From: UBA1847 sp942492205
GTDB lineage: Bacteria > Pseudomonadota > Gammaproteobacteria > Steroidobacterales > Woeseiaceae
Direction: 5' to 3'
Assembly: GCA_942492205.1 (NCBI GenBank)
Contig: CALODT010000001.1
Coordinates: 1,426,001 to 1,490,000 of the forward strand
DNA length: 64,000 bases
Shown here: piece by piece, positions 49,799 to 59,527 of the stretch
Position numbering within the stretch: the stretch's first letter is position 1
How the letters are laid out: each line of letters opens with the position of its first letter
Notes under the pieces: generated by a model
The model's database searches: none
What the model was told of the DNA's origin: nothing
The model's input: only the letters and a program-made list of their open reading frames with translations
Position numbers and translations under genes: made by a program

Positions 49799-51652
49799 AT
49801 GAGTGAACGCAATGTATTCGTGCGACTGATAAGTGCGCTGTGGCGCGGCGCCAACGGAGTGCGCAAGGTACTGCACCTGCTTCTGCTGCTTGTTGTTTTT
49901 GCCGTGTTCTTCGGGGCGATTTCTGGTGGCGCGCCACCGATACTGCCGCAGAAAGCGGCGCTGGTCATTCAGCCGACTGGCGCGCTCGTCGAGCAGCTGG
50001 CAGGCAACCCTTACGACCGCGCGCTGGCCGAGTTGTTGGGCGAGGTCCAGACGCAGACACTGGTGCAGGACGTTCTCGATGCGCTGGAATACGCAAGGAC
50101 GGACGACCGCGTTACGGCTGTGCACCTCGAGCTGAGCGCGCTTGCCGGAGGCGGACTGAACAAGCTGCAGCGTGTCGCCGAGGCCATCGAGTCGTTCAGG
50201 GAGTCCGGAAAGCCGGTGATCGCGAGTGCCGATGTTTTTGCGCAGGCAGGCTATTACCTTGCAGCGCACGCGGACGAGCTCTACCTGCACCCGCAGGGCC
50301 TTGTGTTCCTGCAGGGCTACGGCGGCTACAGGAACTACTACCGCGACGCGATCGAGCATCTGCGCATCGACTGGAATGTGTTTCGCGTCGGTACGCATAA
50401 ATCCTTTGTCGAACCGTATACGCGCATGGACATGTCTCCGGAGGATCGCGCATCGCGGACGAATCTGATCAGCCAGTTCTGGACGATGTACCAGCAGGAC
50501 GTGGTCGCGGCCCGTGGTCTGCCGGAGGGCGCTATCGATGACTACGCGCAGAACATGGTTGCGAAGGTCGGTGCTGCGAATGGTGACATGGCGCTCGCGG
50601 CGCATGACAACGGGCTCGTCGATGCACTGCTGAGCCGCACGGAGTTGCGCGAAAAACTGCAGGAATATGCAGGCGAGGACAAGGAAGATGCGTCCACCTA
50701 TGCGTCGGTGGGCATGAATGAGTATCTCGACCAGATGCGGCTATTGCACGGTTCGAAGCCCGACGACGAAAATGTTGCGATCATCATTGCGGCGGGAGAA
50801 ATCCTGGACGGGTCACAGCCGCCGGGGACCGTCGGCGGTGATTCGACGGCAGCGCTCCTGCGCGAAGCGCTCACTGACGACACCGTCAAGGCCGTCGTGC
50901 TTCGGGTTGACAGTCCCGGTGGCAGTGTCTTTGCCTCGGAGGTTATTGCACAGCAAATCCAGGCGTTGCAGCAGGCGGGAAAACCTGTCGTAGCGTCCAT
51001 GGGTAGCGTGGCGGCGTCGGGTGGCTACTGGATCTCCGTAGTCGCGGACAGAGTGTTGGCCAGCCCCGCGACCGTAACCGGGTCGATCGGCGTATTCGGC
51101 ATGGTTCCGACGTTTCAGCGAACGATGAACGCTGTTGGCATCGCAACAGACGGCGTCGCGACGACGCCATGGCCAGCCGTGAGGCCGGACCTGGAGCTTC
51201 CGGAACAAGCCCGGCAGCTTATCCAGATGATCGTTGAAAACGTCTACGACGACTTCATTTCGAACGTTGCCGAGAGGCGGGGCATGGACAAGCAGGCGGT
51301 CGATGCCATAGGTCAGGGACAGGTCTGGACGGGCCGAGACGCGCTCGAGAACGGCCTTGTCGATCAGCTGGGCGGATTGGACGAAGCCGTGACGATTGCT
51401 GCCGAGCTCGCGCAATTGACCGAGGGTGAGTTCGGGCGCAAGACGATTGAGCGGAAGTTGTCACCGACCGAGCAGATGATTGTCGATCTGCTAACCGTCG
51501 CAAAGAGTGCCGGACTGAATCCAGCGAGTTTCGTTGCCGCGCCTGCGCCGATCGCGACATTCGCGAATCAACTGCAAAAAATACTGGCAGGCATAACCCG
51601 GTTTAACGATCCGCGAGGCGTCTATTCGCACTGCTTCTGCGATATCAATTAG
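49799..51652 (+). CDS. sppA: Signal peptide peptidase SppA (67-kDa type)
   Basis: A 617-residue inner-membrane serine protease that clears cut signal peptides. Seen: one N-terminal helix (about 22-42), two tandem ClpP-like halves, the general-base lysine in VGTHKSFVEPYTR near residue 201 and the nucleophile in GSVAASGGYWIS near 406, the same Lys-Ser dyad layout as E. coli SppA. TGSIGVFGMVPTF is also conserved. Length matches the 618 of E. coli. Confidence 0.95.
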   Translation: MSERNVFVRLISALWRGANGVRKVLHLLLLLVVFAVFFGAISGGAPPILPQKAALVIQPTGALVEQLAGNPYDRALAELLGEVQTQTLVQDVLDALEYARTDDRVTAVHLELSALAGGGLNKLQRVAEAIESFRESGKPVIASADVFAQAGYYLAAHADELYLHPQGLVFLQGYGGYRNYYRDAIEHLRIDWNVFRVGTHKSFVEPYTRMDMSPEDRASRTNLISQFWTMYQQDVVAARGLPEGAIDDYAQNMVAKVGAANGDMALAAHDNGLVDALLSRTELREKLQEYAGEDKEDASTYASVGMNEYLDQMRLLHGSKPDDENVAIIIAAGEILDGSQPPGTVGGDSTAALLREALTDDTVKAVVLRVDSPGGSVFASEVIAQQIQALQQAGKPVVASMGSVAASGGYWISVVADRVLASPATVTGSIGVFGMVPTFQRTMNAVGIATDGVATTPWPAVRPDLELPEQARQLIQMIVENVYDDFISNVAERRGMDKQAVDAIGQGQVWTGRDALENGLVDQLGGLDEAVTIAAELAQLTEGEFGRKTIERKLSPTEQMIVDLLTVAKSAGLNPASFVAAPAPIATFANQLQKILAGITRFNDPRGVYSHCFCDIN

Positions 51653-51668
51653 CCGTCCGGTCGATTCG

Positions 51669-52694
51669 TCAACTCCAGTTCAGGATGACTTTACCGGTCT
51701 GGCCTGATTCCATCAGCTCGAATGCCGGCTGGAATTCGTCAATGTCGAAATGGTGCGTGATGATCGGCTGCATGTCGAGTCCACTCTGCAACATGCTCGA
51801 CATCTTGTACCAGGTTTCGAACATCTCGCGGCCGTAGATGCCTTTGATCACCAGGCCTTTGAAGATGACCTCATTCCAGTTGATGGCCATATCGCCGGGC
51901 GGGATACCCAGCATGGCAATCTTGCCGCCGTGGTGCATCGTCCGAACCATGTCGCGAAATGCGGCCGGGTTGCCGGACATTTCCATGCCGACATCGAATC
52001 CCTCTTCCATACCGAGATCGCGCATGCACTCGTCGATCGTCTCGTGAGTGACATTGAGCGCTCTTGTCGCACCCATCTTGCGCGCAAGTTCGAGTCGGTA
52101 GTCGTTAACATCGGTTATTACGATATGGCGCGCACCGGCGAAACGCGCAATCGCGACGGCCATCGCGCCTATCGGACCCGCACCGGTGATCAATACGTCC
52201 TCTCCCACGAGGTCGAATGACAAGGCGGTGTGCGTGGCGTTTCCCAGCGGGTCGAGTATGGATGCCATGTCGTCGCTGATGGAATCCGGCAATTTGAAAA
52301 CGTTGAACGCGGGAACCGAGATGTACTCGGCGAACGCGCCGGCCCGGTTCACACCGACACCAATGGCATTCATGCACAAGTGACGACGACCGGCGCGACA
52401 GTTGCGGCATACACCGCAGGTGACGTGACCTTCAGCAGATACCCGGTCACCAAGGCTGAATCCGCGCACCTCGATACCCATGTCCACGATACGGCCGCTG
52501 AACTCGTGTCCGACTGCCATGGGTACCGGGATCGTCTTCTGCGCCCAGTCGTCCCATTTGAAGATGTGAATATCGGTGCCGCAGATGGCCGTGCGATTGA
52601 CCTTGATCAATACATCGTTATGGCCGACCTCCGGTGTCGCTATGTCCTGCATCCAGATACCGCGTTCTGGCTTCGCTTTGACTAGTGCTTTCAT
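51669..52694 (-). CDS. tdh: L-threonine 3-dehydrogenase
   Basis: A 341-residue zinc medium-chain dehydrogenase that oxidises threonine to 2-amino-3-ketobutyrate with NAD+. Seen: the catalytic cysteine in TAICGTDIHIFKWDDW, GHEFSG, the four structural-zinc cysteines CGVCRNCRAGRRHLC, GVNRAGAFAEY and the nucleotide loop ITGAGPIGAMAVAIA. Length equals E. coli Tdh. It follows kbl by 24 bp, and the two make the standard threonine-to-glycine route. Confidence 0.97.
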   Translation of the reverse strand: MKALVKAKPERGIWMQDIATPEVGHNDVLIKVNRTAICGTDIHIFKWDDWAQKTIPVPMAVGHEFSGRIVDMGIEVRGFSLGDRVSAEGHVTCGVCRNCRAGRRHLCMNAIGVGVNRAGAFAEYISVPAFNVFKLPDSISDDMASILDPLGNATHTALSFDLVGEDVLITGAGPIGAMAVAIARFAGARHIVITDVNDYRLELARKMGATRALNVTHETIDECMRDLGMEEGFDVGMEMSGNPAAFRDMVRTMHHGGKIAMLGIPPGDMAINWNEVIFKGLVIKGIYGREMFETWYKMSSMLQSGLDMQPIITHHFDIDEFQPAFELMESGQTGKVILNWS

Positions 52695-52718
52695 CGTCTT
52701 ATCTCGTGCATTTGACTC

Positions 52719-53918
52719 TTAATGGATTACGCCCAATTCCTGACCGACCTCTGTAAAGGCCTCGATCGCCTGGTCCAGCTGATCGCGTGTCAGTCCGGCG
52801 GACATCTGTGTTCGGATCCGGGCCTGGCCCTTGGGTACCACCGGGAACGCGAAACCGATCACGTAAATACCTTTTTTTAGCAGTCGGTCCGCCATCGTCG
52901 TTGCCAGTTTCGCATCGCCCAGCATGACGGGGATGATGGGATGCTCGCCGGGCTTCAGGTCGAATCCGCGTCCTGCCATCTGGCTGCGGAAATAAGCGGC
53001 GTTTTCGCGCAGCTGCTCACGCAGCGCACTGTCGCGTTCCAGGAGGTCAAGCACGGCGATCGAAGAGGCCGCGATCATTGGTGCGACCGAGTTGGAAAAC
53101 AGGTAGGGACGAGATCGTTGCCGCAGCCAGCCGACGATCTCCTTGCGGCCCGAGGTGTATCCGCCCGAAGCGCCGCCCAGCGCCTTGCCCAGGGTCCCGG
53201 TAATGATGTCGATGCGTCCCATGACATCCCTGTATTCGTGGGTTCCGCGGCCTTTTCTGCCAAGAAAGCCGGTGGCATGGCAGTCATCGATCATGGTCAG
53301 GGCATCGTGCTTGTCGGCGAGGCCGCATATCGCTGCAAGGTCGGCAATAGTGCCGTCCATGGAGAACACGCCGTCGGTGACAATCAGTCTGACATTGGCG
53401 TCGCTCGCCGCCTTAAGCTGAGCCTTGAGATCCGCCATATCGCTGTTGGCATAACGATATCGACCCGCCTTGCACAGACGAATACCGTCAATGATGCTGG
53501 CGTGATTCAGCGCATCGCTGATGACCGCATCATCAGGGCCGAGCAGGGTCTCGAACAGTCCGCCGTTGGCGTCGAAACAGGAGGGGTACAGGATCGTGTC
53601 TTCCGTCCCGAGGAAGTCGCTGATGCGCGCCTCGAGCTCCTTGTGAATGGTTTGCGTGCCGCAGATAAAGCGTACCGAAGCCATGCCGTAGCCATAGTCG
53701 TCCAGCGCTTTGTGCGCTGCGGCGACGACCTCGGGATGATTGGCAAGTCCGAGGTAGTTGTTCGCACAGAGGTTTAGTACATGATCGGTGCCGCCGTTTG
53801 TCCGCACATCGATCGCAGCTTGCTGCGGGCCGGTAATGAGCCTTTCGGTCTTGAACAGACCCTCGGCACGCAAAGCCTCGGTCTGCTCAGCGAGGGATTC
53901 CAGGAAGCGAGTTGACAC
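52719..53918 (-). CDS. kbl: 2-amino-3-ketobutyrate coenzyme A ligase
   Basis: A 399-residue PLP enzyme that cleaves 2-amino-3-ketobutyrate with CoA to glycine and acetyl-CoA. Seen: LNLCANNYLGLANHPEV, the PLP aspartate in MIDDCHATGFLGRKGRG, the PLP lysine in TGTLGKALGGASGGY and GLTRDQLDQAIEAF. GTG 53918 is preferred to the upstream TTG 53948 since GAGGG lies 7 nt before it and the length then matches E. coli Kbl (398). Co-transcribed with tdh; divergent from hslR. Confidence 0.96.
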   Translation of the reverse strand: MSTRFLESLAEQTEALRAEGLFKTERLITGPQQAAIDVRTNGGTDHVLNLCANNYLGLANHPEVVAAAHKALDDYGYGMASVRFICGTQTIHKELEARISDFLGTEDTILYPSCFDANGGLFETLLGPDDAVISDALNHASIIDGIRLCKAGRYRYANSDMADLKAQLKAASDANVRLIVTDGVFSMDGTIADLAAICGLADKHDALTMIDDCHATGFLGRKGRGTHEYRDVMGRIDIITGTLGKALGGASGGYTSGRKEIVGWLRQRSRPYLFSNSVAPMIAASSIAVLDLLERDSALREQLRENAAYFRSQMAGRGFDLKPGEHPIIPVMLGDAKLATTMADRLLKKGIYVIGFAFPVVPKGQARIRTQMSAGLTRDQLDQAIEAFTEVGQELGVIH

Positions 53919-53978
53919 GGTGTTGCCCTCAGGGAAATAAGGAAGCAAAGTATATCAGGAGCAGAACAGGGAAACGTC

Positions 53979-54368
53979 GTGTCGGGAGACTCACTAAGAT
54001 TGGATCGGTGGCTGTGGTTTACGCGCTTCTACAAGACCCGCACAGCGGCAAGTGCCGCCGTGCAGGGAGGGCACGTGCGCGTCAACGGTGAACGTGCAAG
54101 AACCTCGACCCGCGTCGGTCCGGGCGATGAGGTCAGGCTGCAGCGCCAGCAGCTGGAGTACGTCATGACCGTTCTGGGTATTCCGTCCCGGCGCGGACCC
54201 GCCGCAGAGGCGAGGGCCTGTTACAAGGAGACGGATGACAGCGTTGCGGTCCGCGAGCAGCGACTTTCTGAATTGCGGCGGGACCGGTTGCAGATGCCGA
54301 TGACGCCAGGCAAGCCTGACAAGCATACTCGCCGCCGCTTGCGGGAGCGGAACAGGGGTGCTGACTAG
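53979..54368 (+). CDS. hslR: Ribosome-associated heat shock protein Hsp15
   Basis: A 129-residue S4-domain RNA-binding protein. LRLDRWLWFTRFYKTRTAA and GHVRVNGERARTSTRVGPGD form the alpha-L RNA-binding fold, and the C-terminus is strongly basic (DKHTRRRLRERNRG). Hsp15 in E. coli rescues nascent chains on separated 50S subunits. GTG start. It is divergent from kbl. Confidence 0.93.
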   Translation: MSGDSLRLDRWLWFTRFYKTRTAASAAVQGGHVRVNGERARTSTRVGPGDEVRLQRQQLEYVMTVLGIPSRRGPAAEARACYKETDDSVAVREQRLSELRRDRLQMPMTPGKPDKHTRRRLRERNRGAD

Positions 54369-54416
54369 GCGCCGCTATCCGGGCGAATACCGATGCCCGG
54401 CAGGCGTCGAATACCC

Positions 54417-54422
54417 TATAAT
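54417..54422 (+). promoter_or_regulatory. Putative -10 element of putA
   Basis: A perfect TATAAT lies 58 bp before the putA ATG; the -35 region at 17-19 bp is poor (TGCCCG), so an activator may be needed. GGAG at 54470-54473 is the putA ribosome site and supports ATG 54481. Confidence 0.38.
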
Positions 54423-54480
54423 CGCCGGCCGCGTGTTCCTTTTTGATGCCACCGCAAGAGTGGACGTTTGGAGTCGTCAA

Positions 54481-57400
54481 ATGAGCTTTGTTGATCAACC
54501 CGCTGCCCGCGCAAGCACGATCCCTTATATCAATGATCATTACCTTGCAGACGAGGAGAAACTCGTACGCGAGCTGGCTGCCGCCGCTGATCCTGGCGAT
54601 GAGGTACGGAACAAGATCCAGGATACCGCCGCTCAACTGGTTCGTGCGGTGCGAAAAAACACTGCGGCAGACGGCGGCATCGAGGCGTTTCTGCAGCAAT
54701 ATGACCTGTCGTCAGACGAGGGCGTACTGCTGATGTGCATCGCCGAGGCGCTGTTGCGCATCCCCGATGCAGACACGGCAGACAGGCTGATCGCCGACAA
54801 GATCACCTCGGCCCACTGGAAGGATCATCTCGGTGTCAGCGATTCCCTGTTCGTCAATGCCTCGACCTGGGGGCTGATGCTTACCGGTCGCATCCTTACC
54901 ATGGATGACGTTGCGACCAGCAATCCGGGACAGGCCCTGGGACGCCTCGTGAGCCGCATGGGCGAACCTCTGGTGCGGACCGCCATGCGCCAGGCGATGA
55001 AGATCATGGGGCATCAGTTCGTGATGGGACGAACCATCGGCGAAGCCCTGAAGCGTTCGCTCAAACAGGCGAAGCTACCGTATCGTTATTCCTTTGACAT
55101 GCTCGGCGAGTCGGCACTCACCGCTGTCGACGCGAAGCGCTATCTCGACAACTATCACGAGGGTATCGACAGCATTGGCAATGGCCCGAAAATCGATGCG
55201 CCGGATGTTTTTGCCGCGCCGGGCATCTCCGTCAAGTTGTCCGCGCTACATCCCCGCTACGAGTACACCCACGAGGAACGCGTGCTGGCCGAACTGGTCC
55301 CGGCCGTTACGGAGCTCGCAAAACACGCGAAGGAAGTTGGTATCGGCCTGACAATCGACTCGGAGGAGGCCAATCGACTGGAGATGTGGCTCGGTATCTT
55401 CGAACGCGTTTATCGGGACTCGGCACTGAACGGATGGGACGGCTTCGGTCTCGCGGTGCAAACCTACCTGCGACGTGGCCAGGACACCATGCGTTTCGTC
55501 GAAGAGCTGGCAGGCGATGTCGGTCGGCGTATTCCGGTACGCCTTGTGAAAGGCGCTTACTGGGACAGTGAAATCAAATGGGCGCAGGAGCAGGGACTCG
55601 CCAGCTACCCGGTGTTCACGCGCAAGTCACATTCCGACGTGTCCTATCTTGCCTGCGCACGGCGTGCGCTGGCGGCCGGCGACAAGCTTTATGCGCAATT
55701 CGCCACGCACAACGCGCACACCCTGGCGAGCATCCTGCACTATGCCGGAGCGCGTCGTGACTACGAGTTTCAGCGGCTGCACGGCATGGGCGAGGAGCTT
55801 TACGCCGAGGTTGTTGACCCGGACAAGCATGACCGGCCGTGCCGCGTCTATGCGCCCGTCGGCAACCACGAAGACCTGTTGCCATACCTGGTCAGACGCC
55901 TGCTGGAGAACGGTTCCAATACCTCGTTCGTCAACAAGATTGTCGATGAGTCCATTGCCGTTGAGGATATTATCGCGGATCCGCTGGAGGTCGCCGGCAG
56001 TCATGATTACCTGCCGCATCCAAAGATACCCGGGCCAGTCGATCTGTTTCAGCCGGAGCGACCCAACTCGCACGGCGTCAACCTGGCCGACAGCAACGTG
56101 CGCGGTGACCTCCTGAAAGAACTGCAAGACGCAGGGGGCAAGGACATTACCGGCAAGCCGATTATCGGCGGCAAGGAAATGTCGGGTTCCGCTGAGCCGT
56201 CCGTCAATCCGGCGGATACGGCTGAAGTGGTTGGCTTGTGTCACCAGGCTGCAGAGGAGCATGTCGATAAAGCGCTGTCACTGGCGGCAAAGGGCCAGGT
56301 TGCCTGGGATCGGCTTGGCGCGGACGCGCGCTCTGTCATTCTCAATCGAGCCGCGGATCTGTTCGAGGCGCATCGTGCCGAGTTGCTGGCCTTGTGTGTC
56401 AGAGAGGGCGGCAGGACGATTCCGGATGCGATTTCGGAGCTGCGCGAGGCGGTGGATTTCCTGCGTTACTATTCCGCGCAGGCACGGCGCCACTTCGGTG
56501 CGCCGCTGCTGATGCCCGGTCCGACCGGCGAACGCAATACCTACGGCATGCGGGGTCGCGGTGTCTTTGTTTGCATCAGTCCGTGGAACTTTCCACTTGC
56601 GATATTTACCGGCCAGGTGGCCGCCGCGCTTGCCGCGGGTAACGCCGTGCTGGCGAAGCCGGCGGCACCAACGCCCCTGATCGGCTACCGCGCCGTACAG
56701 CTGATGCTGGAAGCCGGTGTACCGGCCGATGTGCTGCATTTCGTACCGGGTGACGGAAGACTCATCGGTGGTCGGGCAGTGGCGGATCCGCGAGTTGCCG
56801 GTGTGGTATTTACCGGATCGACTGGCGTGGCTCGAAGCATCAACCAGTCGCTGGCACACAAGGACGGGCCGATCGGGACGCTCATCGCCGAGACAGGCGG
56901 GCAGAACGCAATGTTTGTCGACAGCTCCGCACTGCCCGAGCAGGTCGTGCACGACAGTATCTATTCCGCGTTCAACAGCGCCGGCCAGCGATGTTCGGCG
57001 TTGCGCCTGCTGTGCGTGCAGGAGGAAATCGAGCCACGCACGCTCGATTTGCTGAAAGGTTACATGGAGGAGCTGGATATCGGCGACCCGAGGCACCTGT
57101 CCACGGATGTCGGCCCGGTGATCGATGAGCCGGCACGGGCAACACTCTCCGCGCACGTCGAGCGCATGCAGAAAGAGGCGAGGATCATTCATCGCTGCAC
57201 GCTGCCTGAGACAAGCGACTCGGGAACCTTCTTTGCGCCTACGCTTGTCGAGATTGACGATATCAGCGTTCTCACGGATGAGGTATTCGGTCCGGTGCTG
57301 CACGTGATGAAATTCAAGGGCAAGGATCTGGACAAGACCGTCGAGGCCGTCAATGGAACCGGCTTTGGGCTGACAATGGGCTTGCATACGCGTATCGATT

Positions 57401-57633
57401 CGCGCGCCGCGGGTCTGTCCCAGGCGTCGGGGGCCGGCAACATATACATCAATCGCAATATGATCGGCGCGGTGGTCGGCGTGCAGCCTTTCGGTGGACG
57501 CGGGCTGTCCGGTACCGGCCCGAAAGCCGGTGGTCCGCACTACCTGCAGCGCTTTGGCAGTGAGTACACGATCAGTAACAACATCTCGGCGGTCGGTGGC
57601 AATGCGAGCCTGCTGACACTCGGCTCTGACTGA
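54481..57633 (+). CDS. putA: Bifunctional proline dehydrogenase / glutamate semialdehyde dehydrogenase PutA
   Basis: A 1,050-residue enzyme oxidising proline to glutamate at the inner membrane. The FAD-binding PRODH domain (about 150-480) has FDMLGESALTAVDAKRYLDN and QTYLRRGQDTMRFVEELAG; the aldehyde dehydrogenase part (about 600-1040) has ISPWNFPLAIFTGQVAAALA, ETGGQNAMFVDSS and catalytic Cys in SAGQRCSALR. The N-terminal ribbon-helix-helix repressor domain of E. coli PutA (1,320 residues) is absent, so this is a short form that cannot self-repress. ATG 54481 is used although the frame is open to 54358. The stop overlaps the sdaA ATG by 1 nt. Confidence 0.96.
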   Translation: MSFVDQPAARASTIPYINDHYLADEEKLVRELAAAADPGDEVRNKIQDTAAQLVRAVRKNTAADGGIEAFLQQYDLSSDEGVLLMCIAEALLRIPDADTADRLIADKITSAHWKDHLGVSDSLFVNASTWGLMLTGRILTMDDVATSNPGQALGRLVSRMGEPLVRTAMRQAMKIMGHQFVMGRTIGEALKRSLKQAKLPYRYSFDMLGESALTAVDAKRYLDNYHEGIDSIGNGPKIDAPDVFAAPGISVKLSALHPRYEYTHEERVLAELVPAVTELAKHAKEVGIGLTIDSEEANRLEMWLGIFERVYRDSALNGWDGFGLAVQTYLRRGQDTMRFVEELAGDVGRRIPVRLVKGAYWDSEIKWAQEQGLASYPVFTRKSHSDVSYLACARRALAAGDKLYAQFATHNAHTLASILHYAGARRDYEFQRLHGMGEELYAEVVDPDKHDRPCRVYAPVGNHEDLLPYLVRRLLENGSNTSFVNKIVDESIAVEDIIADPLEVAGSHDYLPHPKIPGPVDLFQPERPNSHGVNLADSNVRGDLLKELQDAGGKDITGKPIIGGKEMSGSAEPSVNPADTAEVVGLCHQAAEEHVDKALSLAAKGQVAWDRLGADARSVILNRAADLFEAHRAELLALCVREGGRTIPDAISELREAVDFLRYYSAQARRHFGAPLLMPGPTGERNTYGMRGRGVFVCISPWNFPLAIFTGQVAAALAAGNAVLAKPAAPTPLIGYRAVQLMLEAGVPADVLHFVPGDGRLIGGRAVADPRVAGVVFTGSTGVARSINQSLAHKDGPIGTLIAETGGQNAMFVDSSALPEQVVHDSIYSAFNSAGQRCSALRLLCVQEEIEPRTLDLLKGYMEELDIGDPRHLSTDVGPVIDEPARATLSAHVERMQKEARIIHRCTLPETSDSGTFFAPTLVEIDDISVLTDEVFGPVLHVMKFKGKDLDKTVEAVNGTGFGLTMGLHTRIDSRAAGLSQASGAGNIYINRNMIGAVVGVQPFGGRGLSGTGPKAGGPHYLQRFGSEYTISNNISAVGGNASLLTLGSD

Positions 57634-59001
57634 TGGCTGAACTGCATTCGCTTAGCGTATTCGACATATTCAAAATCGGAATCGGCCCTTCGAGTTCTCA
57701 CACGGTTGGACCGATGAAAGCCGCCGAGGCGTTTGCGCATCAGCCTGGCTTTACGAGGTAGTGACGTAGCTCGTATCACGGTCACGCTGCATGGATCCCT
57801 TGCCTGGACCGGCAAAGGACACGGTACGGACTCGGCCATACTGCTTGGTTTGTGTGGCATGCTGCCTGAGACTATTGACCCGGATGCCGTGAATGATCTG
57901 CTGTCGTCTATCCACGCGGAATGCGCGATTTCGAATCCGTCGTTAGGTCGGGTTCCTTTCGACCCGCGAACCGACCTGATCTTCAACTATGACATCGAAT
58001 TGCCGCGACATACGAACGGCATGCGGTTTGTCGCTATCGCCGCGGATGATTCTGAAATCCTGAATGAAACTTATTATTCACTCGGCGGTGGATTTATAGC
58101 GCGCAACGATGAACCCGAGCCGATGGCGCAGCAAGGTGAGCCACCGTACCCTTTCAGCAACAGCCAGTCGCTATTGAAGATTACGGACGCAGAAAACCTC
58201 AGCATTGCCGAACTGGTCCTGCGTAATGAGATGCACTGGCGCAGTCGCGAAGAGGTTTATCAGAGACTGGATGAGATCTGGCATGCCATGCGCGACTGCG
58301 TCGAGCGGGGCATGCGAACCGACGGCGTCTTGCCAGGCAAGATGTCGGTGCTTCGTCGTGCGGCCAAGCTGCACAGGAGCCTGTCCAAGCGTGGCGAGCC
58401 TGCCGCACTGGATGCGATGGAATGGGTCAACACGTTTGCGATTGCCGTGAATGAAGAAAACGCAGCTGGCGGCCGTATTGTCACGTCACCCACCAACGGT
58501 GCGGCCGGCATTATTCCCGCCGCGCTCATGTTCTACGATCGATTCGTGCCTGGGTCGAATCAGGATGGCATACATACCTTCCTGCTGACTGCCGGCGCTA
58601 TCGGTATTCTGTACAAGATTAATGCGTCGATCTCCGGCGCCGAAATGGGTTGCCAGGGCGAGGTAGGGGTAGCGTGCTCAATGGCCGCGGGCGGGCTTGC
58701 CGCCGCGCTTGGCGGCAGTCCGCACCATGTCGAAGAAGCCGCCGAGATCGGTATGGAACACAACCTGGGGCTGACCTGCGATCCGATTGGTGGGCTGGTC
58801 CAGATTCCGTGCATCGAACGCAACGCCATGGGAGCCGTAAAGGCGATCAACGCCGCGAAACTGGCGATGCACGGGGATGGCACACACAAGGTTTCTCTGG
58901 ATCAAGTTATCGAAACGATGCGACAGACCGGTATCGATATGGGTTCGCACTACAAGGAAACCTCGAAAGGTGGCCTCGCCGTCAACGTCCCTGAGTGCTA
59001 A
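57633..59001 (+). pseudogene. sdaA: L-serine ammonia-lyase (serine dehydratase), interrupted by a frameshift
   Basis: The gene begins with ATG 57633 (MAELHSLSVFDIFKIGIGPSS) and reads the normal family N-terminus to MKAAEAF, then hits TAG at 57759-57761. The rest of the enzyme continues in the +1 frame to 59001, from ITVTLHGSLAWTGKGHGTD on. The shift lies between 57718 and 57758. All later parts are intact: ENAAGGRIVTSPTNGAAGI, GCQGEVGVACSMAAGG and LTCDPIGGLVQIPC, with the cysteines of the 4Fe-4S site. The enzyme turns serine into pyruvate and ammonia. A sequencing or assembly error, a recent mutation and reinitiation at TTG 57733 are all possible. It overlaps the putA stop by 1 nt. Confidence 0.85.
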
Positions 59002-59012
59002 CCCATGGCGAG

Positions 59013-59507
59013 TCAGAGGACTTTCTTGGGGTAGTCGTGCACCTGCAGTTCGGTCCTGGGACGTTCGTACAGATTCCAGTGATCCTGGTCGATAGTCACT
59101 GAGACGACGCCTGCGGTGGGAAGGTTGCCGGTCAAGCCGGGAACCAGGAAATTCGCGAAGTCTGTCATCCCCGGATTGTGGCCGACGAGCATGACGGAAT
59201 TGAAGTCGCCCTGCAGCGCAACCAGTATATCCAGGAAGTCGTCCAGCGACGCCAGGTACAAGCTATCTTCGCGTTGCAGAAATTCTCGCGGGTATGCGAT
59301 TTCCTGCGCAATGATCTTCGCCGTCCTCCAGGCACGTTTTGCCGGGCTGCTGACGATCAGCGACGGCCGGATACCGTGCTCGGCGATACGGCGGCCCATT
59401 ATCGGTGCGTCGCGCTCGCCACGCTTGTTGAGCGGACGTTGCTTGTCGCCAAGCGTCGGACTGCTCCAGCTGGACTTTGCATGGCGAACGAGCGTGAGAG
59501 TCTTCAT
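59013..59507 (-). CDS. sixA: Phosphohistidine phosphatase SixA family protein
   Basis: A 164-residue histidine-phosphatase-superfamily protein. The phosphate pocket is LVRHAKSSWS at residues 5-14, with the RHAKS form typical of SixA, and the second histidine is in LVGHNPGMTDFAN. SixA removes phosphate from histidine-phosphotransfer proteins in E. coli; the target here is unknown. The frame extends to 59582, but ATG 59507 starts the domain and has AGGA upstream. It follows sufT by 20 bp in the leftward SUF transcript. Confidence 0.9.
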   Translation of the reverse strand: MKTLTLVRHAKSSWSSPTLGDKQRPLNKRGERDAPIMGRRIAEHGIRPSLIVSSPAKRAWRTAKIIAQEIAYPREFLQREDSLYLASLDDFLDILVALQGDFNSVMLVGHNPGMTDFANFLVPGLTGNLPTAGVVSVTIDQDHWNLYERPRTELQVHDYPKKVL

Positions 59508-59527
59508 CGAGAATCCTACCTGGGACG

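Noticed and set aside
56278..57540. Leftward open frame of 420 codons inside putA
   Set aside because: Shadow of the aldehyde dehydrogenase part of putA.
57733..59001. Intact serine dehydratase starting at TTG 57733
   Set aside because: The upstream frame encodes the family's true N-terminus with the conserved GIGPSSSHTVGP loop; starting at TTG would drop it and there is no ribosome site before TTG.
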